This document shows, in pieces, positions 18,774 to 28,339 of a stretch of DNA of 47,521 nucleotides; positions within the stretch are counted from its first letter, which is position 1, and every line of letters begins with the position of its first letter. The translations under genes were made by a program, and so were the position numbers. The notes under the pieces are model-generated. The model had not been told where the DNA came from and did no database searches. It saw nothing but the letters and a program-made list of their open reading frames with translations. This DNA is from Tissierellia bacterium. GTDB lineage: Bacteria > Bacillota > Clostridia > Peptostreptococcales > Acidaminobacteraceae. The stretch lies in contig JAAYGQ010000085.1 of NCBI GenBank assembly GCA_012727635.1, forward strand, positions 1 through 47,521, read 5' to 3'.

Positions 18774-21700
18774 GATTCCTCCATTTTTAGGGATACCAGG
18801 GATGAAATCCCCTTTTCTTCCATAGAAACGCCATAAAGAGCATCGGCAAATTCCATAGTCCCCTTTCTGTGGGTAATTAGAATGAATTGGCTTCCCTCGG
18901 AAAACTCCTCAAGAAATGTACCAAAACGTTGAATATTAATATCATCCAAAGCCGCCTCAATCTCATCGAGAACATAAAAGGGAGCTGGTTTTGTCTTGAG
19001 CACTGCAAAAAGCAGAGCAATGGCGGTGAGGGCCTTTTCACCACCGCTTAAAAGATTCATATGTTGAAGCTTTTTACCCGGTGGCGAAGCTAAAATTAGA
19101 ATATCACTTCCCAATACGTCATCGGGATCTTCCAGTAGAATATCCCCCTGACCCCCTCGGAAGAGGTGGCTAAATATTTCTTTGAAATTCTCCCGGATGG
19201 CCACAAAGGTTGAGGAAAACTCTTCCTTCATTCTGCGCTCTAGGGAGTAGATGGTGCTCTCCAAATCTTTTTTGCTTGCGGCAATGTCTTCGAGCTGCTC
19301 CTTAAGAAAGCTGTGGCGCTGATCTACTTCATCGAATTCTTCCGGTGCCTTGAGATTGACGGGCTCCAGTTCCAACATTTCTTGGCGTATTTTCTTTCGA
19401 TGGGACCTTGGTACATCACAGTAAAGCTCAAGATCTTTAATTTGGAGCATACTCATCTCATATAGTCGCCACACTTCCTGGGACAGGGCATTTTTGCGTT
19501 CTTCAAAACGACTAAGACGAATCTCTTTTTTGCTTTGAATATCTCGCAGTTTATAAATTTCTTCGTCTAAGACTTCTCTTTTTTCCTCAAGCTCGGGGAG
19601 TTTGATTCTTAAAGTATCTATCTCCTTTTTCACTATAAAGGCCTGGCCGTCGAGCTTTTTAATCTCCCTTTGCTCCTGGCTGTAAATTTCGCGCAGGCTA
19701 TCGAGGTCCTCTAGAAGAAGGCGGTTTTCCTTGGCATATTCTCTTTCTTTGTACTCCTTATCCCGCTGCCTTTTCTCTTTTTCATCTTTTCGCAGTTCTA
19801 GATTTTTTAAATCCTCTTCCCATCGCTTCGTTTCTTCAAGGACTCGTGCCTCTTCAAGGCGCAAACTGAGATGTTTCTCACGAAGTTGATCTAGATTTTT
19901 TAGATCCGAGGAGGTCTCCAAACTCAGTAGATCTTTTTCTTCTTGTGCTAGGACTTCGAGGCGATTTGTAAGCTGCTCCCACCTCTTGTTGAGTTTTTGC
20001 CATTGAATCCTTTGTGTGTTAAGACTTTCTTCACTACGCTCCTTTTTAAAACTATTTAAACGTTCTTCGCTGTGAAGTATATTTTCTTTTTCTTTCATGG
20101 ATTTTTCTTCTTTAATTAAAAGGGTCTTTTCTTGAGCAAGCTTTTGTTCTAAGCCTTTGATCTCAAAACCAAGATTCTCATTATCGCGGATTTCTTTTTC
20201 AAGTTGTTTGAGAGAATTTTCTTTTTCTTGTTTTTCTTCGCGATCTTCGTCTAGTTTTAAGCTGATTTCAAAGGGACTGGCGCTGCTTTGCACGCCATAG
20301 TAGAAACCTTTATCCAGTCGCTCGCCCTTAAGAGTTACCCGCAGGCTATCGCCGGGGCCCTCTAAAGCCTCTTCTAAATTTTCGTAAACCAGAATTCCAG
20401 CAAGCAGACCTGTTCCAAGCTCGGGATCCTTTACGAAGCCATCAAGGCTGCCCAGACTTTTTTTATCTTGGTGCTTTTGCTGGGCAAAATCGTCATAGAT
20501 AAGGTTAACGGGATGATTTTCCACCTTTTTTGCCCAGTGGGAAAAGGGAACGCCTCGAAGGTCTAGGCTATTAATACCTTGGGCTAGGGCGGCCTCTAGA
20601 GCTTTTTCATAGCCCTTTTGGGGTCTGATTTTTTTATATAGGATATCTCCCCCCAGAAGCTTTCTTGCCTGCTCAAGGTTTTTCTCTCCTTCTTCTTCCC
20701 ATTTTTCATAGAGGGCAATATTTTTATCTAAAGCGGAAATTTCAGAAAGGAGCTCTGCTCGTCGGGTTTTTAAAAAGCTTTCTTTTTCTTGAAAAAGCTT
20801 TTTATCCTCTTCCAGTTGGAAATTTTCCCTACGCTGGCGAAGGAGTTGCCTTTCTAAAGCAGATCTGTTTTGAAACAGTCGGCTTTTAGTATCTTCCAGT
20901 TCGTAAAAGTTCTTAAAAAGTTCTGCTTTTTCCTTTTCCTGGTCCTTTATGAGCTCCTGGAGCTCCGCTCTTCTTTTGTCGATGTGATTGAGTTCCAGTC
21001 TTGTTTCCTGGAGCTCCGAAGTTACCTTTTCTTTTTTACTTTGAACTTCCTGGGCTCCCTTACTGTGGAGACTTTGAAGGCTACCTAGGCGATGAATCTC
21101 TTCATTGAGCTCTCTCAGCCTATTTTTTGTCAGCTCTTCTTTTATTTTTACCTCCTCTATTTTTAGGAGGAGATTTTCTTCTTTTTCAAAATAGCTTTCT
21201 TCGCTTCTTAGATGCTCCATTTCCCGCTGAAGTTGACGATGACGCTCTTCTTTAATGCGAAGTTCTACATAGTTTTCATCGCGGACTTTGGTTTTTTCTC
21301 GAAGAAGTTCTTGAAAGAGTTCAAACTGTTTTTCCCATTCATTTCTTTTTACTTCCAGAATTTCTCTTTCTTCCTGCAAAGTGCTTTTTTCTTGTTGCAA
21401 CTTTTCCAAATCGTAACCACTGCGTCTAAGGCTGCGATTTAGCTCTTCTTCTTCCTTTTCATAGCCAAGGTAATCTTCCTTGGCATAAAAAAGATCCAGT
21501 TCCTTGGCACTTTTAGATAGATCCAGATAACGAACCGCCTTTTCTTTTTCTCTTAAAAGAGGCTCACGTCGCTCATCGAGTTCCCCAAGAATATCCATCA
21601 TGCGTAGGTAGTGGTCTTCTACTCTAACTAGGCGCCTTTTGGCTTCCTCCTTTTTATAATGCAAAAGGCTTATGCCCGAGGCTTCTTCAAAAATCTTTCT

Positions 21701-22171
21701 GCGATCATCCTTATTTTCTTTAAGGATGTTATCGATATCACCCTGACTTATAAGAGAGTAGCCGGTGATGCCCACGGCGGTGTCCATAAAAAGTTGTCGC
21801 AGATCTTTAAGGCGTACGGAAAGACCATTGACCTTATAGGTGGATTCGCCACTGCGGTGAAGGATACGCTCAATACTGAGTTCATCTAGCCCCCCGGGAG
21901 AAAGCTGCTTCGCACCGGAGAAAATCAGTCTTACCGAGGCAAAGTTTTGAGAGGGTCTATGTTTTGTACCAGAAAAAATCACATCCTCCATGCGCCGGGC
22001 ACGTAAAGATGTGCTGCTTTGTTCGCCTAGAACCCAGCGGATAGCATCTATAATATTGCTTTTTCCACAACCATTGGGCCCCACAATGCAGGTTACCCCG
22101 GGTAAAAAATCGATATGGGTGCGATCTGCAAAGGATTTAAAGCCTTTGAGTTCGATGGATTTAAGAAACAT
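18770..22171 (-). CDS. smc: Chromosome segregation protein SMC
   Basis: 'GVTCIVGPNGCGKSNIIDAIRWVLGEQ', coiled coils, 'NLLSGGEKALTAIALLFA', 'FYVLDEIEAALDD'. Confidence 0.97.
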   Translation of the reverse strand: MFLKSIELKGFKSFADRTHIDFLPGVTCIVGPNGCGKSNIIDAIRWVLGEQSSTSLRARRMEDVIFSGTKHRPSQNFASVRLIFSGAKQLSPGGLDELSIERILHRSGESTYKVNGLSVRLKDLRQLFMDTAVGITGYSLISQGDIDNILKENKDDRRKIFEEASGISLLHYKKEEAKRRLVRVEDHYLRMMDILGELDERREPLLREKEKAVRYLDLSKSAKELDLFYAKEDYLGYEKEEEELNRSLRRSGYDLEKLQQEKSTLQEEREILEVKRNEWEKQFELFQELLREKTKVRDENYVELRIKEERHRQLQREMEHLRSEESYFEKEENLLLKIEEVKIKEELTKNRLRELNEEIHRLGSLQSLHSKGAQEVQSKKEKVTSELQETRLELNHIDKRRAELQELIKDQEKEKAELFKNFYELEDTKSRLFQNRSALERQLLRQRRENFQLEEDKKLFQEKESFLKTRRAELLSEISALDKNIALYEKWEEEGEKNLEQARKLLGGDILYKKIRPQKGYEKALEAALAQGINSLDLRGVPFSHWAKKVENHPVNLIYDDFAQQKHQDKKSLGSLDGFVKDPELGTGLLAGILVYENLEEALEGPGDSLRVTLKGERLDKGFYYGVQSSASPFEISLKLDEDREEKQEKENSLKQLEKEIRDNENLGFEIKGLEQKLAQEKTLLIKEEKSMKEKENILHSEERLNSFKKERSEESLNTQRIQWQKLNKRWEQLTNRLEVLAQEEKDLLSLETSSDLKNLDQLREKHLSLRLEEARVLEETKRWEEDLKNLELRKDEKEKRQRDKEYKEREYAKENRLLLEDLDSLREIYSQEQREIKKLDGQAFIVKKEIDTLRIKLPELEEKREVLDEEIYKLRDIQSKKEIRLSRFEERKNALSQEVWRLYEMSMLQIKDLELYCDVPRSHRKKIRQEMLELEPVNLKAPEEFDEVDQRHSFLKEQLEDIAASKKDLESTIYSLERRMKEEFSSTFVAIRENFKEIFSHLFRGGQGDILLEDPDDVLGSDILILASPPGKKLQHMNLLSGGEKALTAIALLFAVLKTKPAPFYVLDEIEAALDDINIQRFGTFLEEFSEGSQFILITHRKGTMEFADALYGVSMEEKGISSLVSLKMEES

Positions 22172-22179
22172 ATGTGATC

Positions 22180-23181
22180 CTAGTGAATGGGTACAAAGTG
22201 TCCTCCTTGTAAAAAGCCACCTCGTGGCACAGTGTCATTTAATGTATATACTAAAGAAATGCCTCTTTGTTCAAAGTAAATCACATTCTCCTTGCCATGA
22301 CCAAGAAGATAGGACAGTTCCTTAGGGTGAATTTCTATTTCCCAGGGGCCTACTATTTTTTTTAAGGCCTTTTGGTAGAGCCTGCCCATAACTAACCCCC
22401 GAAGGGCGGGATGATAGGGTCCGGCCACAATAGAATCTAAAAAGCTTTTTTCAGAAGAATAGAGTCCTAGGCGGATTACGGGGATTTGTGCTCCCATAAA
22501 AAGCGAAAGAATGTCGCTACAAATCTCCACGGTTTCTTCCAAATTCCATGGAGTATAAAATCCTTTATTCATCATATTTTCTAGAGGTGTTCCCTTAAGC
22601 ACTAAAGTCGGGTAAATTCTCACAAAGGCAGGTTTAAGGGAAATTATTTTCTCCGCTGTAAAAATAGCTGCATCGTAGTGATCCTCGGGCAGGCCCGTCA
22701 TCATCTGAAGGCCCAGGGCTATCTCTTTTTGGCGGACAAGGTTTACTGCTCGCAGGACATCTACAATGCCATGGCCCCGGCCGCTGGCCCGCAGGACACT
22801 AGTGTCCAATGACTGCACACCAAGCTCAATGGTAGATATGGGATAGTCCGATAAAAATGCCATCTCTTCTTCGTCGATGGCGTCGGGACGGGTTGAAAAA
22901 CGTATACCTTCTATACCATGCTGTCCCACATAGCTTCTAGCAATATCGAGATAAAAGGATTGTTCTTCTTTGGTGAGGGCAGTAAAACTCCCCCCAAAAA
23001 AGGCAATTTCCTTAGGTATAGCGTCTTCAAGGGTGCTTAAATAAACTTCTATGGTTCTTTTGATTTGTGCTTTATTAGGAAGCTCTGCCTTACCGGTAAT
23101 AAGTCGCTGATTGCAGTAAACGCAGTTATAGTGGCAACCTTGGTGGGAGATAAATATTGGAATATTACTGTGAATCTTCAC
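22180..23181 (-). CDS. Radical SAM protein (Elp3-like/oxygen-independent coproporphyrinogen oxidase-related)
   Basis: 'PIFISHQGCHYNCVYCNQ' CxxxCxxC; GTG start with GGGAGG SD, overlapping the rnc 3' end. Confidence 0.85.
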   Translation of the reverse strand: MKIHSNIPIFISHQGCHYNCVYCNQRLITGKAELPNKAQIKRTIEVYLSTLEDAIPKEIAFFGGSFTALTKEEQSFYLDIARSYVGQHGIEGIRFSTRPDAIDEEEMAFLSDYPISTIELGVQSLDTSVLRASGRGHGIVDVLRAVNLVRQKEIALGLQMMTGLPEDHYDAAIFTAEKIISLKPAFVRIYPTLVLKGTPLENMMNKGFYTPWNLEETVEICSDILSLFMGAQIPVIRLGLYSSEKSFLDSIVAGPYHPALRGLVMGRLYQKALKKIVGPWEIEIHPKELSYLLGHGKENVIYFEQRGISLVYTLNDTVPRGGFLQGGHFVPIH

Positions 23182-23833
23182 CCAAAACCTCCCTTGCAGC
23201 CCTTTGCTGGGCTTCTCTTTTGCTTGTTCCTTCACCGGTGGCGGCCAAAACTCCATCAATATACAGCCCTATTGAATAGAGGCGACTGTGATCGGGGCCT
23301 GAAACTCCAAGTACCTCATAATTAATCAGGCGCTGCTGTTTTTGACACTGAATTTGCAGGCTACTTTTGTAGTCAATATAGCCTCCACCCCTTTGGATTT
23401 CTTTCATATCTTCAACAAAATGATGCAGGAAAAACCGGTCGGCCTCTTCTAAACCAAGATCCATAAAAAGAGCCCCTATAAAAGCTTCAAAGCTATCACT
23501 CAGAAGGGATGGCCGTTGTCGCCCTTGGCTTAGTTCTTCCCCCTTGCCCAGAAGAAGCTCCTTATGAAGACCCAGTTTTTTTGCCATCTTCGAAAGAGAA
23601 GCCTCACAGACAATTGCAGCCCGAAGTCGACTCATTTCCCCTTCTCTTTGCGGGAGATGGGTAAAAAGGTAGCGACTGACAATAAGGTCAATTACCGCAT
23701 CACCAAGAAACTCGAAGCGCTGATTGTTTTCTTTTAGACCTTGTTCGTTTTGATAAGAAGGATGAACCATTGCCATACTATAAAGATTTGAATCCCTATA
23801 GGGAATCTCCAGTTTTTTCAATAAGTTCTTCAC
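23165..23833 (-). CDS. rnc: Ribonuclease III
   Basis: 'NQRFEFLGDAVIDLIVS', 'SDSFEAFIGALFMDLG', C-terminal dsRBD. Confidence 0.95.
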   Translation of the reverse strand: MKNLLKKLEIPYRDSNLYSMAMVHPSYQNEQGLKENNQRFEFLGDAVIDLIVSRYLFTHLPQREGEMSRLRAAIVCEASLSKMAKKLGLHKELLLGKGEELSQGRQRPSLLSDSFEAFIGALFMDLGLEEADRFFLHHFVEDMKEIQRGGGYIDYKSSLQIQCQKQQRLINYEVLGVSGPDHSRLYSIGLYIDGVLAATGEGTSKREAQQRAAREVLGEDSQ

Positions 23834-24812
23834 GCTTTAACCTTTCTATCAATGTTTTTTCAAGATCTTCCAACATGGCACTTTCTACATATTTTTCCAA
23901 GAAATACAGGGCGTTCATTATAGCTTTGGCATCACTGCTACCATGGGCTTTGGCTAGATATCCTTTCACCCCTAGAAGAGGTGCTCCTCCGTATTCTTTA
24001 TAATCAAGATGCTTCATAAAATCAATAAGAGAGTTCTTAATCAAAAGTGTACCGATTTTCCCTCGCAGTGTAGATAGAAGGTTTTCTTTAAGCAATCCAC
24101 CAAAGCTCTTTGCCATACCTTCTCCCAATTTCAAAATCACATTGCCGGTAAAGCCATCGGTTACAATTACATCGATGTCTCCCTTGGGAATGTCTCGGCC
24201 TTCGATACTGCCCACAAAATTAATTGGCAGGGCTTCTAGTAAAGGATAGCTCTCCTTTACAAGAAAATTGCCTTTTCCTGCTTCTTCGCCGATATTAACA
24301 ATGGCTACCCTGGGATTGGATTTTCCCATAACCTTTTCTTTATAGAGGCTGCCCATTAGAGCAAAATCCCTGATGGATGTAGGCTTTACATCGGCATTGG
24401 CTCCAGCATCCAAAAGAAGGGTCATCTCCTTTGCCGTTGGAAAGGGAACCGCCAGCGCCGGACGCTCAATACCGCCCAAACGACCTAACCTAAGAAGACC
24501 CCCGGCCATTAGAGCCCCACTGTTGCCCGCCGAGAGAAAACCGTCAATCTTTTTGTCTTTTAAATCTACGATCCCCCGAACCATAGAGGAATCTCTTTTC
24601 CTACGAATGGCTTCCACGGGAGCATCATCCCCGGTGATAAACTCCGTGCAGTTTACGATTTCAAAGGGACAAGAAGAATCGAACTTCAAGATTTCTTCTT
24701 TGCTTCCGTAGAGCACAAGATCTGCTTTAATCTTTTTTGCGGCGGCATAGGCCCCCTTTAAAATTTCATGAGGAGCATGATCTCCTCCATGTACATCAAT
24801 ACCAAGGCGCAT
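23796..24812 (-). CDS. plsX: Phosphate acyltransferase PlsX
   Basis: 'MRLGIDVHGGDHAPHEILKGA', 'SAGNSGALMAGGLLRLGRL', 'VTDGFTGNVILKLGEG'. Confidence 0.95.
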   Translation of the reverse strand: MRLGIDVHGGDHAPHEILKGAYAAAKKIKADLVLYGSKEEILKFDSSCPFEIVNCTEFITGDDAPVEAIRRKRDSSMVRGIVDLKDKKIDGFLSAGNSGALMAGGLLRLGRLGGIERPALAVPFPTAKEMTLLLDAGANADVKPTSIRDFALMGSLYKEKVMGKSNPRVAIVNIGEEAGKGNFLVKESYPLLEALPINFVGSIEGRDIPKGDIDVIVTDGFTGNVILKLGEGMAKSFGGLLKENLLSTLRGKIGTLLIKNSLIDFMKHLDYKEYGGAPLLGVKGYLAKAHGSSDAKAIMNALYFLEKYVESAMLEDLEKTLIERLKREELIEKTGDSL

Positions 24813-24868
24813 ATAAACCTCCTATTTGTAGTCTCGAGTATACCACAGCAACCCATCAAAATAAAGAA

Positions 24869-24903
24869 AGCCCCTTCCTTTTTACAAAAAAAGGAAGGAG
24901 GCT
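24869..24903 (-). terminator. Terminator downstream of the zinc-ribbon membrane protein gene
   Basis: GCCCCTTCCTTTTT...AAAAAGGAAGGAGGC hairpin; T-rich on the minus-strand 3' side. Confidence 0.65.
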
Positions 24904-24919
24904 CTTCTATAACATTACT

Positions 24920-25537
24920 TCAAATAATATTGATACCAAACCATTTAGCCATAATAACAAGTAAAATAATAGTAATATAGGTAAAGGCCACTACCACAGC
25001 ATATATTCGCTTGGCGGGACCCAGAAGCACACTTGGACCAGCAGATAAAATCATACTGAAGTTGAGCACTAAAACCATTAGCAGAAAGGGTCCTCGCACC
25101 ACAAAACTGACAAATAAAAGAAGCACCCCACCCAAAATACCCGGTAGACTATAATCGCCCACCCAGTCCATAAAATCCGGAAGTTCTCTTTTATCTCTAA
25201 AACCAAAGTGTTCAATTCCATAGGCTAGAAAAGCGAGGCCTCCTTGAGCCCCTAGAATAACCAAAAATACCAGTGGAAGGATTTTCCACTGTTTAACTAA
25301 TAAATAGGATGTGCCGGTAATAAGAAGACTATTAAAAATAAAAACCAGTAATGTATAATATTCCGGCCGCTTCATGTTAGTCACATCTGCTTTTTCATTG
25401 CGAAGAGGAGACTCATAATTTTGGTTCTTCTTGGGTAAAGCTCTAGTATACTCTTGATTTTCTCCACAGTAGGGGCATATACGAAAGTGGTCATCAATTG
25501 CTTTATTGCAGTATATGCACTTTTTCAATGTTTTCAC
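24920..25537 (-). CDS. Zinc-ribbon membrane protein of unknown function
   Basis: 'CIYCNKAIDDHFRICPYCGENQ' N-terminal ribbon; several hydrophobic segments. Confidence 0.75.
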   Translation of the reverse strand: MKTLKKCIYCNKAIDDHFRICPYCGENQEYTRALPKKNQNYESPLRNEKADVTNMKRPEYYTLLVFIFNSLLITGTSYLLVKQWKILPLVFLVILGAQGGLAFLAYGIEHFGFRDKRELPDFMDWVGDYSLPGILGGVLLLFVSFVVRGPFLLMVLVLNFSMILSAGPSVLLGPAKRIYAVVVAFTYITIILLVIMAKWFGINII

Positions 25538-25565
25538 CCCTTTTGAAAAAGCCCTCTAAGGGGCT

Positions 25566-25748
25566 TTATTCTTCGACAGCTAAAACTTCTGCGCCGTTAT
25601 ATTTGCCGCAATTAAGGCAAACATGATGGGGCATTTTCTTTTCGTGACAACTTGGGCACTCCACCAGGTGGGGTGCATTCATCTTAATATTGCTTGCTCT
25701 ACGCTTATCTCTTCGAGCTTTGGATGTTTTTCTTTTTGGAACTGCCAT
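25566..25748 (-). CDS. rpmF: 50S ribosomal protein L32
   Basis: 'MAVPKRKTSKARRDKRRASNIKMNAPHLVECPSCHEKKMPHHVC'. Confidence 0.97.
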   Translation of the reverse strand: MAVPKRKTSKARRDKRRASNIKMNAPHLVECPSCHEKKMPHHVCLNCGKYNGAEVLAVEE

Positions 25749-25767
25749 GGTATCTTACCTCCTAGTC

Positions 25768-26196
25768 TTATATTAATGTCAGCAACTTTTCAAGCCTTGG
25801 ATCCACTGGTTTATCACAAGTGCAGCCTTCGGTGTTAAGATTGGCGCCACACTGGATACAAAGTCCTAAGCAATCTTCTGAACAGATGATTTGCCCAGGT
25901 CTTTCGAGAACAAATTCCTGTCTTGCAATTTCTGCAAGGCTCATCCCCATCGTTTCTTGATCCAATTGCTCACAATAATCGATATGGATTTCACACTGAC
26001 AAGGTTCGAGGCAACGATCGCAGGTTGCGTTTTGAAGAGCATCCCCTTCAAATTCCAAGATGATCTCCTGATCAACTTTTCTTACGTTTCCCCGTATTTC
26101 TGCTTTATCAACAGTATCTCCACCAAGATCAAGTTCCAGTAACTGATCAAAATCAACCCTATCAACCTGTTGGAGAGCGTTTAAAAACTTCTTCAT
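25768..26196 (-). CDS. YceD/DUF177 family protein
   Basis: Directly upstream of rpmF; 'CDRCLEPC', 'CSEDCLGLCIQCGANLN'. Confidence 0.9.
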   Translation of the reverse strand: MKKFLNALQQVDRVDFDQLLELDLGGDTVDKAEIRGNVRKVDQEIILEFEGDALQNATCDRCLEPCQCEIHIDYCEQLDQETMGMSLAEIARQEFVLERPGQIICSEDCLGLCIQCGANLNTEGCTCDKPVDPRLEKLLTLI

Positions 26197-26220
26197 TTCA
26201 CACCTCGATATAACACTAAA

Positions 26221-26249
26221 AGTATAAACACAGTAGCGGTCTTTGTCAA
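26221..26249 (-). promoter_or_regulatory. Sigma-A-type promoter for the yceD-rpmF operon
   Basis: Minus strand TTGACA-17 nt-TATACT, just upstream of the yceD start. Confidence 0.8.
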
Positions 26250-26317
26250 GTTATTTTGTTTTGTCTTCTTAAAGAAAAGACCTCTATTGGGCTTTATATT
26301 CAGTAGAAGAATTTAAT

Positions 26318-27265
26318 TTAGTTTTTATCGAAAAAAGATCTTCCCTGGCTAAGAATATCCGCCCAAACACTAAGAGCCGTTGCTTCACCTCCGGCGCCGG
26401 GGCCCGAGAAGAAAAGCTCCTTAGTGTATTTTGTTTTAAATTCAATAGCATTGATTCCATCATCAATAGAGTAAAAAGGACTCTGTCTATCGACTTCCTC
26501 AAGGCCTACCTGAATGCCTTCTATGTTGGCCCGAGCTATCAGTTTAAGCTTATTTGAAGTCTTTATCTGAGCTGCTTTTTCAATGCCTTCTCTCTTAATT
26601 ACCTTAGGATAAGTGCCAAAGACCAGATTGGATAAAATTCCAATTTTATGAAGACTGTCAAAGCCCTGTAAATCAAGGCTAGGGTCAGCTTCAAGGTATC
26701 CCATATCATTGGCTTTTTCAAGGGCTTCTTTAAAACCCATACCCTGGGCTAGCCGGCTTAGAATATAATTTGTGCTTCCGTTTAAGATTCCGGTTATCTC
26801 CTGGATTTCTTCGAAAAAAAGACGATTTCTTAGAATATCCAAAATAGGAATCCCCGCTGCAACGGCGGCTTCATAGCTAAGCTCTACTTTATTTCTAACA
26901 GCCAGACTTTCCAGCTCTCCTTTACTTTCATAAAGGGCATATTTATTTGCCGTGACCACGGACTTTCCTTGACTCATCGCCTGGCGAATCATTGTGGTAG
27001 CCGGCTCTAGACCCCCCATAAGTTCAACTACAATATCCACATCTTCATCTTCTAAAATATCTTTGTAATTGTTGGTTACCATAGCCCTAGACTGAACTTT
27101 TCTACCTATGTCTCTTACATAAATCCATTTTAGATCAAAATCCAATTCTTCACCCTGAAGTCTTTTAAACTTTTCTAGAGCTCGGGGTTTTTCTTCTATA
27201 TAAAGTTTTTCTAGAGCTTTTCCTACTACACCATAGCCCAGTAGGGCCAGGGTAATTTTCTTCAT
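26318..27265 (-). CDS. hom: Homoserine dehydrogenase without an ACT domain
   Basis: 'LALLGYGVVGKALEKL', 'SVVTANKYAL', 'GILNGSTNYILS', 'EADPSLDLQGFDSLHKIGIL'. Confidence 0.92.
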   Translation of the reverse strand: MKKITLALLGYGVVGKALEKLYIEEKPRALEKFKRLQGEELDFDLKWIYVRDIGRKVQSRAMVTNNYKDILEDEDVDIVVELMGGLEPATTMIRQAMSQGKSVVTANKYALYESKGELESLAVRNKVELSYEAAVAAGIPILDILRNRLFFEEIQEITGILNGSTNYILSRLAQGMGFKEALEKANDMGYLEADPSLDLQGFDSLHKIGILSNLVFGTYPKVIKREGIEKAAQIKTSNKLKLIARANIEGIQVGLEEVDRQSPFYSIDDGINAIEFKTKYTKELFFSGPGAGGEATALSVWADILSQGRSFFDKN

Positions 27266-27304
27266 AGCAGGGTCCTTTCGTGTTACAATGCATTTATAAT
27301 TTTA

Positions 27305-28339
27305 TTGGAGGTTAAAATGGAAAATACCATAATAAAAAAAGCACAAAACTATTTTATAAAGGTGCTCTCCGGGATGGCTCTGGGGCTTTTTTCTTCCCTT
27401 ATTATCGGTCTTATTATTAAACAGATGGGCCTTCTTCTACACTGGGAATTTTTAGAAACCATTGGTATTTTTACCCAGCATTTAATGAGCGGTGCCATCG
27501 GTGCAGGTGTAGCCTATAGTATTGGCGCTCCCCCTCTGGCTGTTTTTTCTTCCATCATTGCCGGGGTTCTGGGAGCAGGGGCCTTGCGATTCCAGGAAGG
27601 ATTGCTTATTCTTAGCATCGGGGAACCTGTGGGTGCCCTTGTGGCTGCTCTAGCTGGAGCCGAAATGGGTCGACAGGTAGCAAAACTAAAACAACTTGAG
27701 ATCATCCTTATCCCCCTTACAACCATTATTGTAGGAGGTCTGGTGGGTCACTTTATTGCCCCGGCTATTTCGAGCTTCATGAGTGGCCTTGGAATATTTA
27801 TAAATTTTGCAACCACTCAAAAACCCTTTGTAATGGGTATCCTGCTTTCTGCAGTTATGGGAATGGTTCTTACTCTACCCATTAGCAGTGCAGCCCTGGG
27901 AATCAGTCTAGGCCTCAGCGGCCTGGCAGCAGGGGCAGCAACAGTAGGCTGTGCAAGCCATATGATTGGGTTTGCTGTGGCTTCCTATAGAGACAACGGA
28001 TTCTCCGGCTTTATCTCTCAAGGGCTGGGAACTTCAATGCTCCAAGTACCCAACATTGTTAAAAAACCCATCATTGCCTTGCCGGCCATTTTAACCTCTA
28101 TTATTCTAGGGCCTATTTCTACCCTAGTCTTTAAGATGCTTGGAACCCCCGTGGGGTCGGGAATGGGTACCAGTGGTCTGGTGGGGCAATTTGCAACACT
28201 GGAGGCCATGGGCTCTTCGGCTTTAGTGCCAATCATTACCATGCACTTCTTTCTACCGGCACTGCTGTCATTTGGAATTAGTGAATTTATGAGGAAAAAA
28301 CGACTTATAAGGCCCGGAGATATGAAACTGGACCTCTAA
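27305..28339 (+). CDS. PTS EIIC_2-like membrane protein
   Basis: Polytopic; 'GAIGAGVAYSIGAPPLAVFSSIIAG' and 'MGILLSAVMGMVLTLPISSAALGI' resemble the PTS_EIIC_2 family. Confidence 0.8.
   Translation: MEVKMENTIIKKAQNYFIKVLSGMALGLFSSLIIGLIIKQMGLLLHWEFLETIGIFTQHLMSGAIGAGVAYSIGAPPLAVFSSIIAGVLGAGALRFQEGLLILSIGEPVGALVAALAGAEMGRQVAKLKQLEIILIPLTTIIVGGLVGHFIAPAISSFMSGLGIFINFATTQKPFVMGILLSAVMGMVLTLPISSAALGISLGLSGLAAGAATVGCASHMIGFAVASYRDNGFSGFISQGLGTSMLQVPNIVKKPIIALPAILTSIILGPISTLVFKMLGTPVGSGMGTSGLVGQFATLEAMGSSALVPIITMHFFLPALLSFGISEFMRKKRLIRPGDMKLDL

Noticed and set aside
18075-22325. Numerous plus-strand ORFs of 60-150 aa antisense to ftsY and smc
   Set aside because: Composition mirrors the opposite-strand coding frame; no motifs or start signals; spurious shadow ORFs.
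26318-27265. Homoserine dehydrogenase as a truncated pseudogene
   Set aside because: 315 aa with complete NAD-binding and catalytic segments; ACT-less forms exist, so absence of an ACT domain does not indicate truncation.
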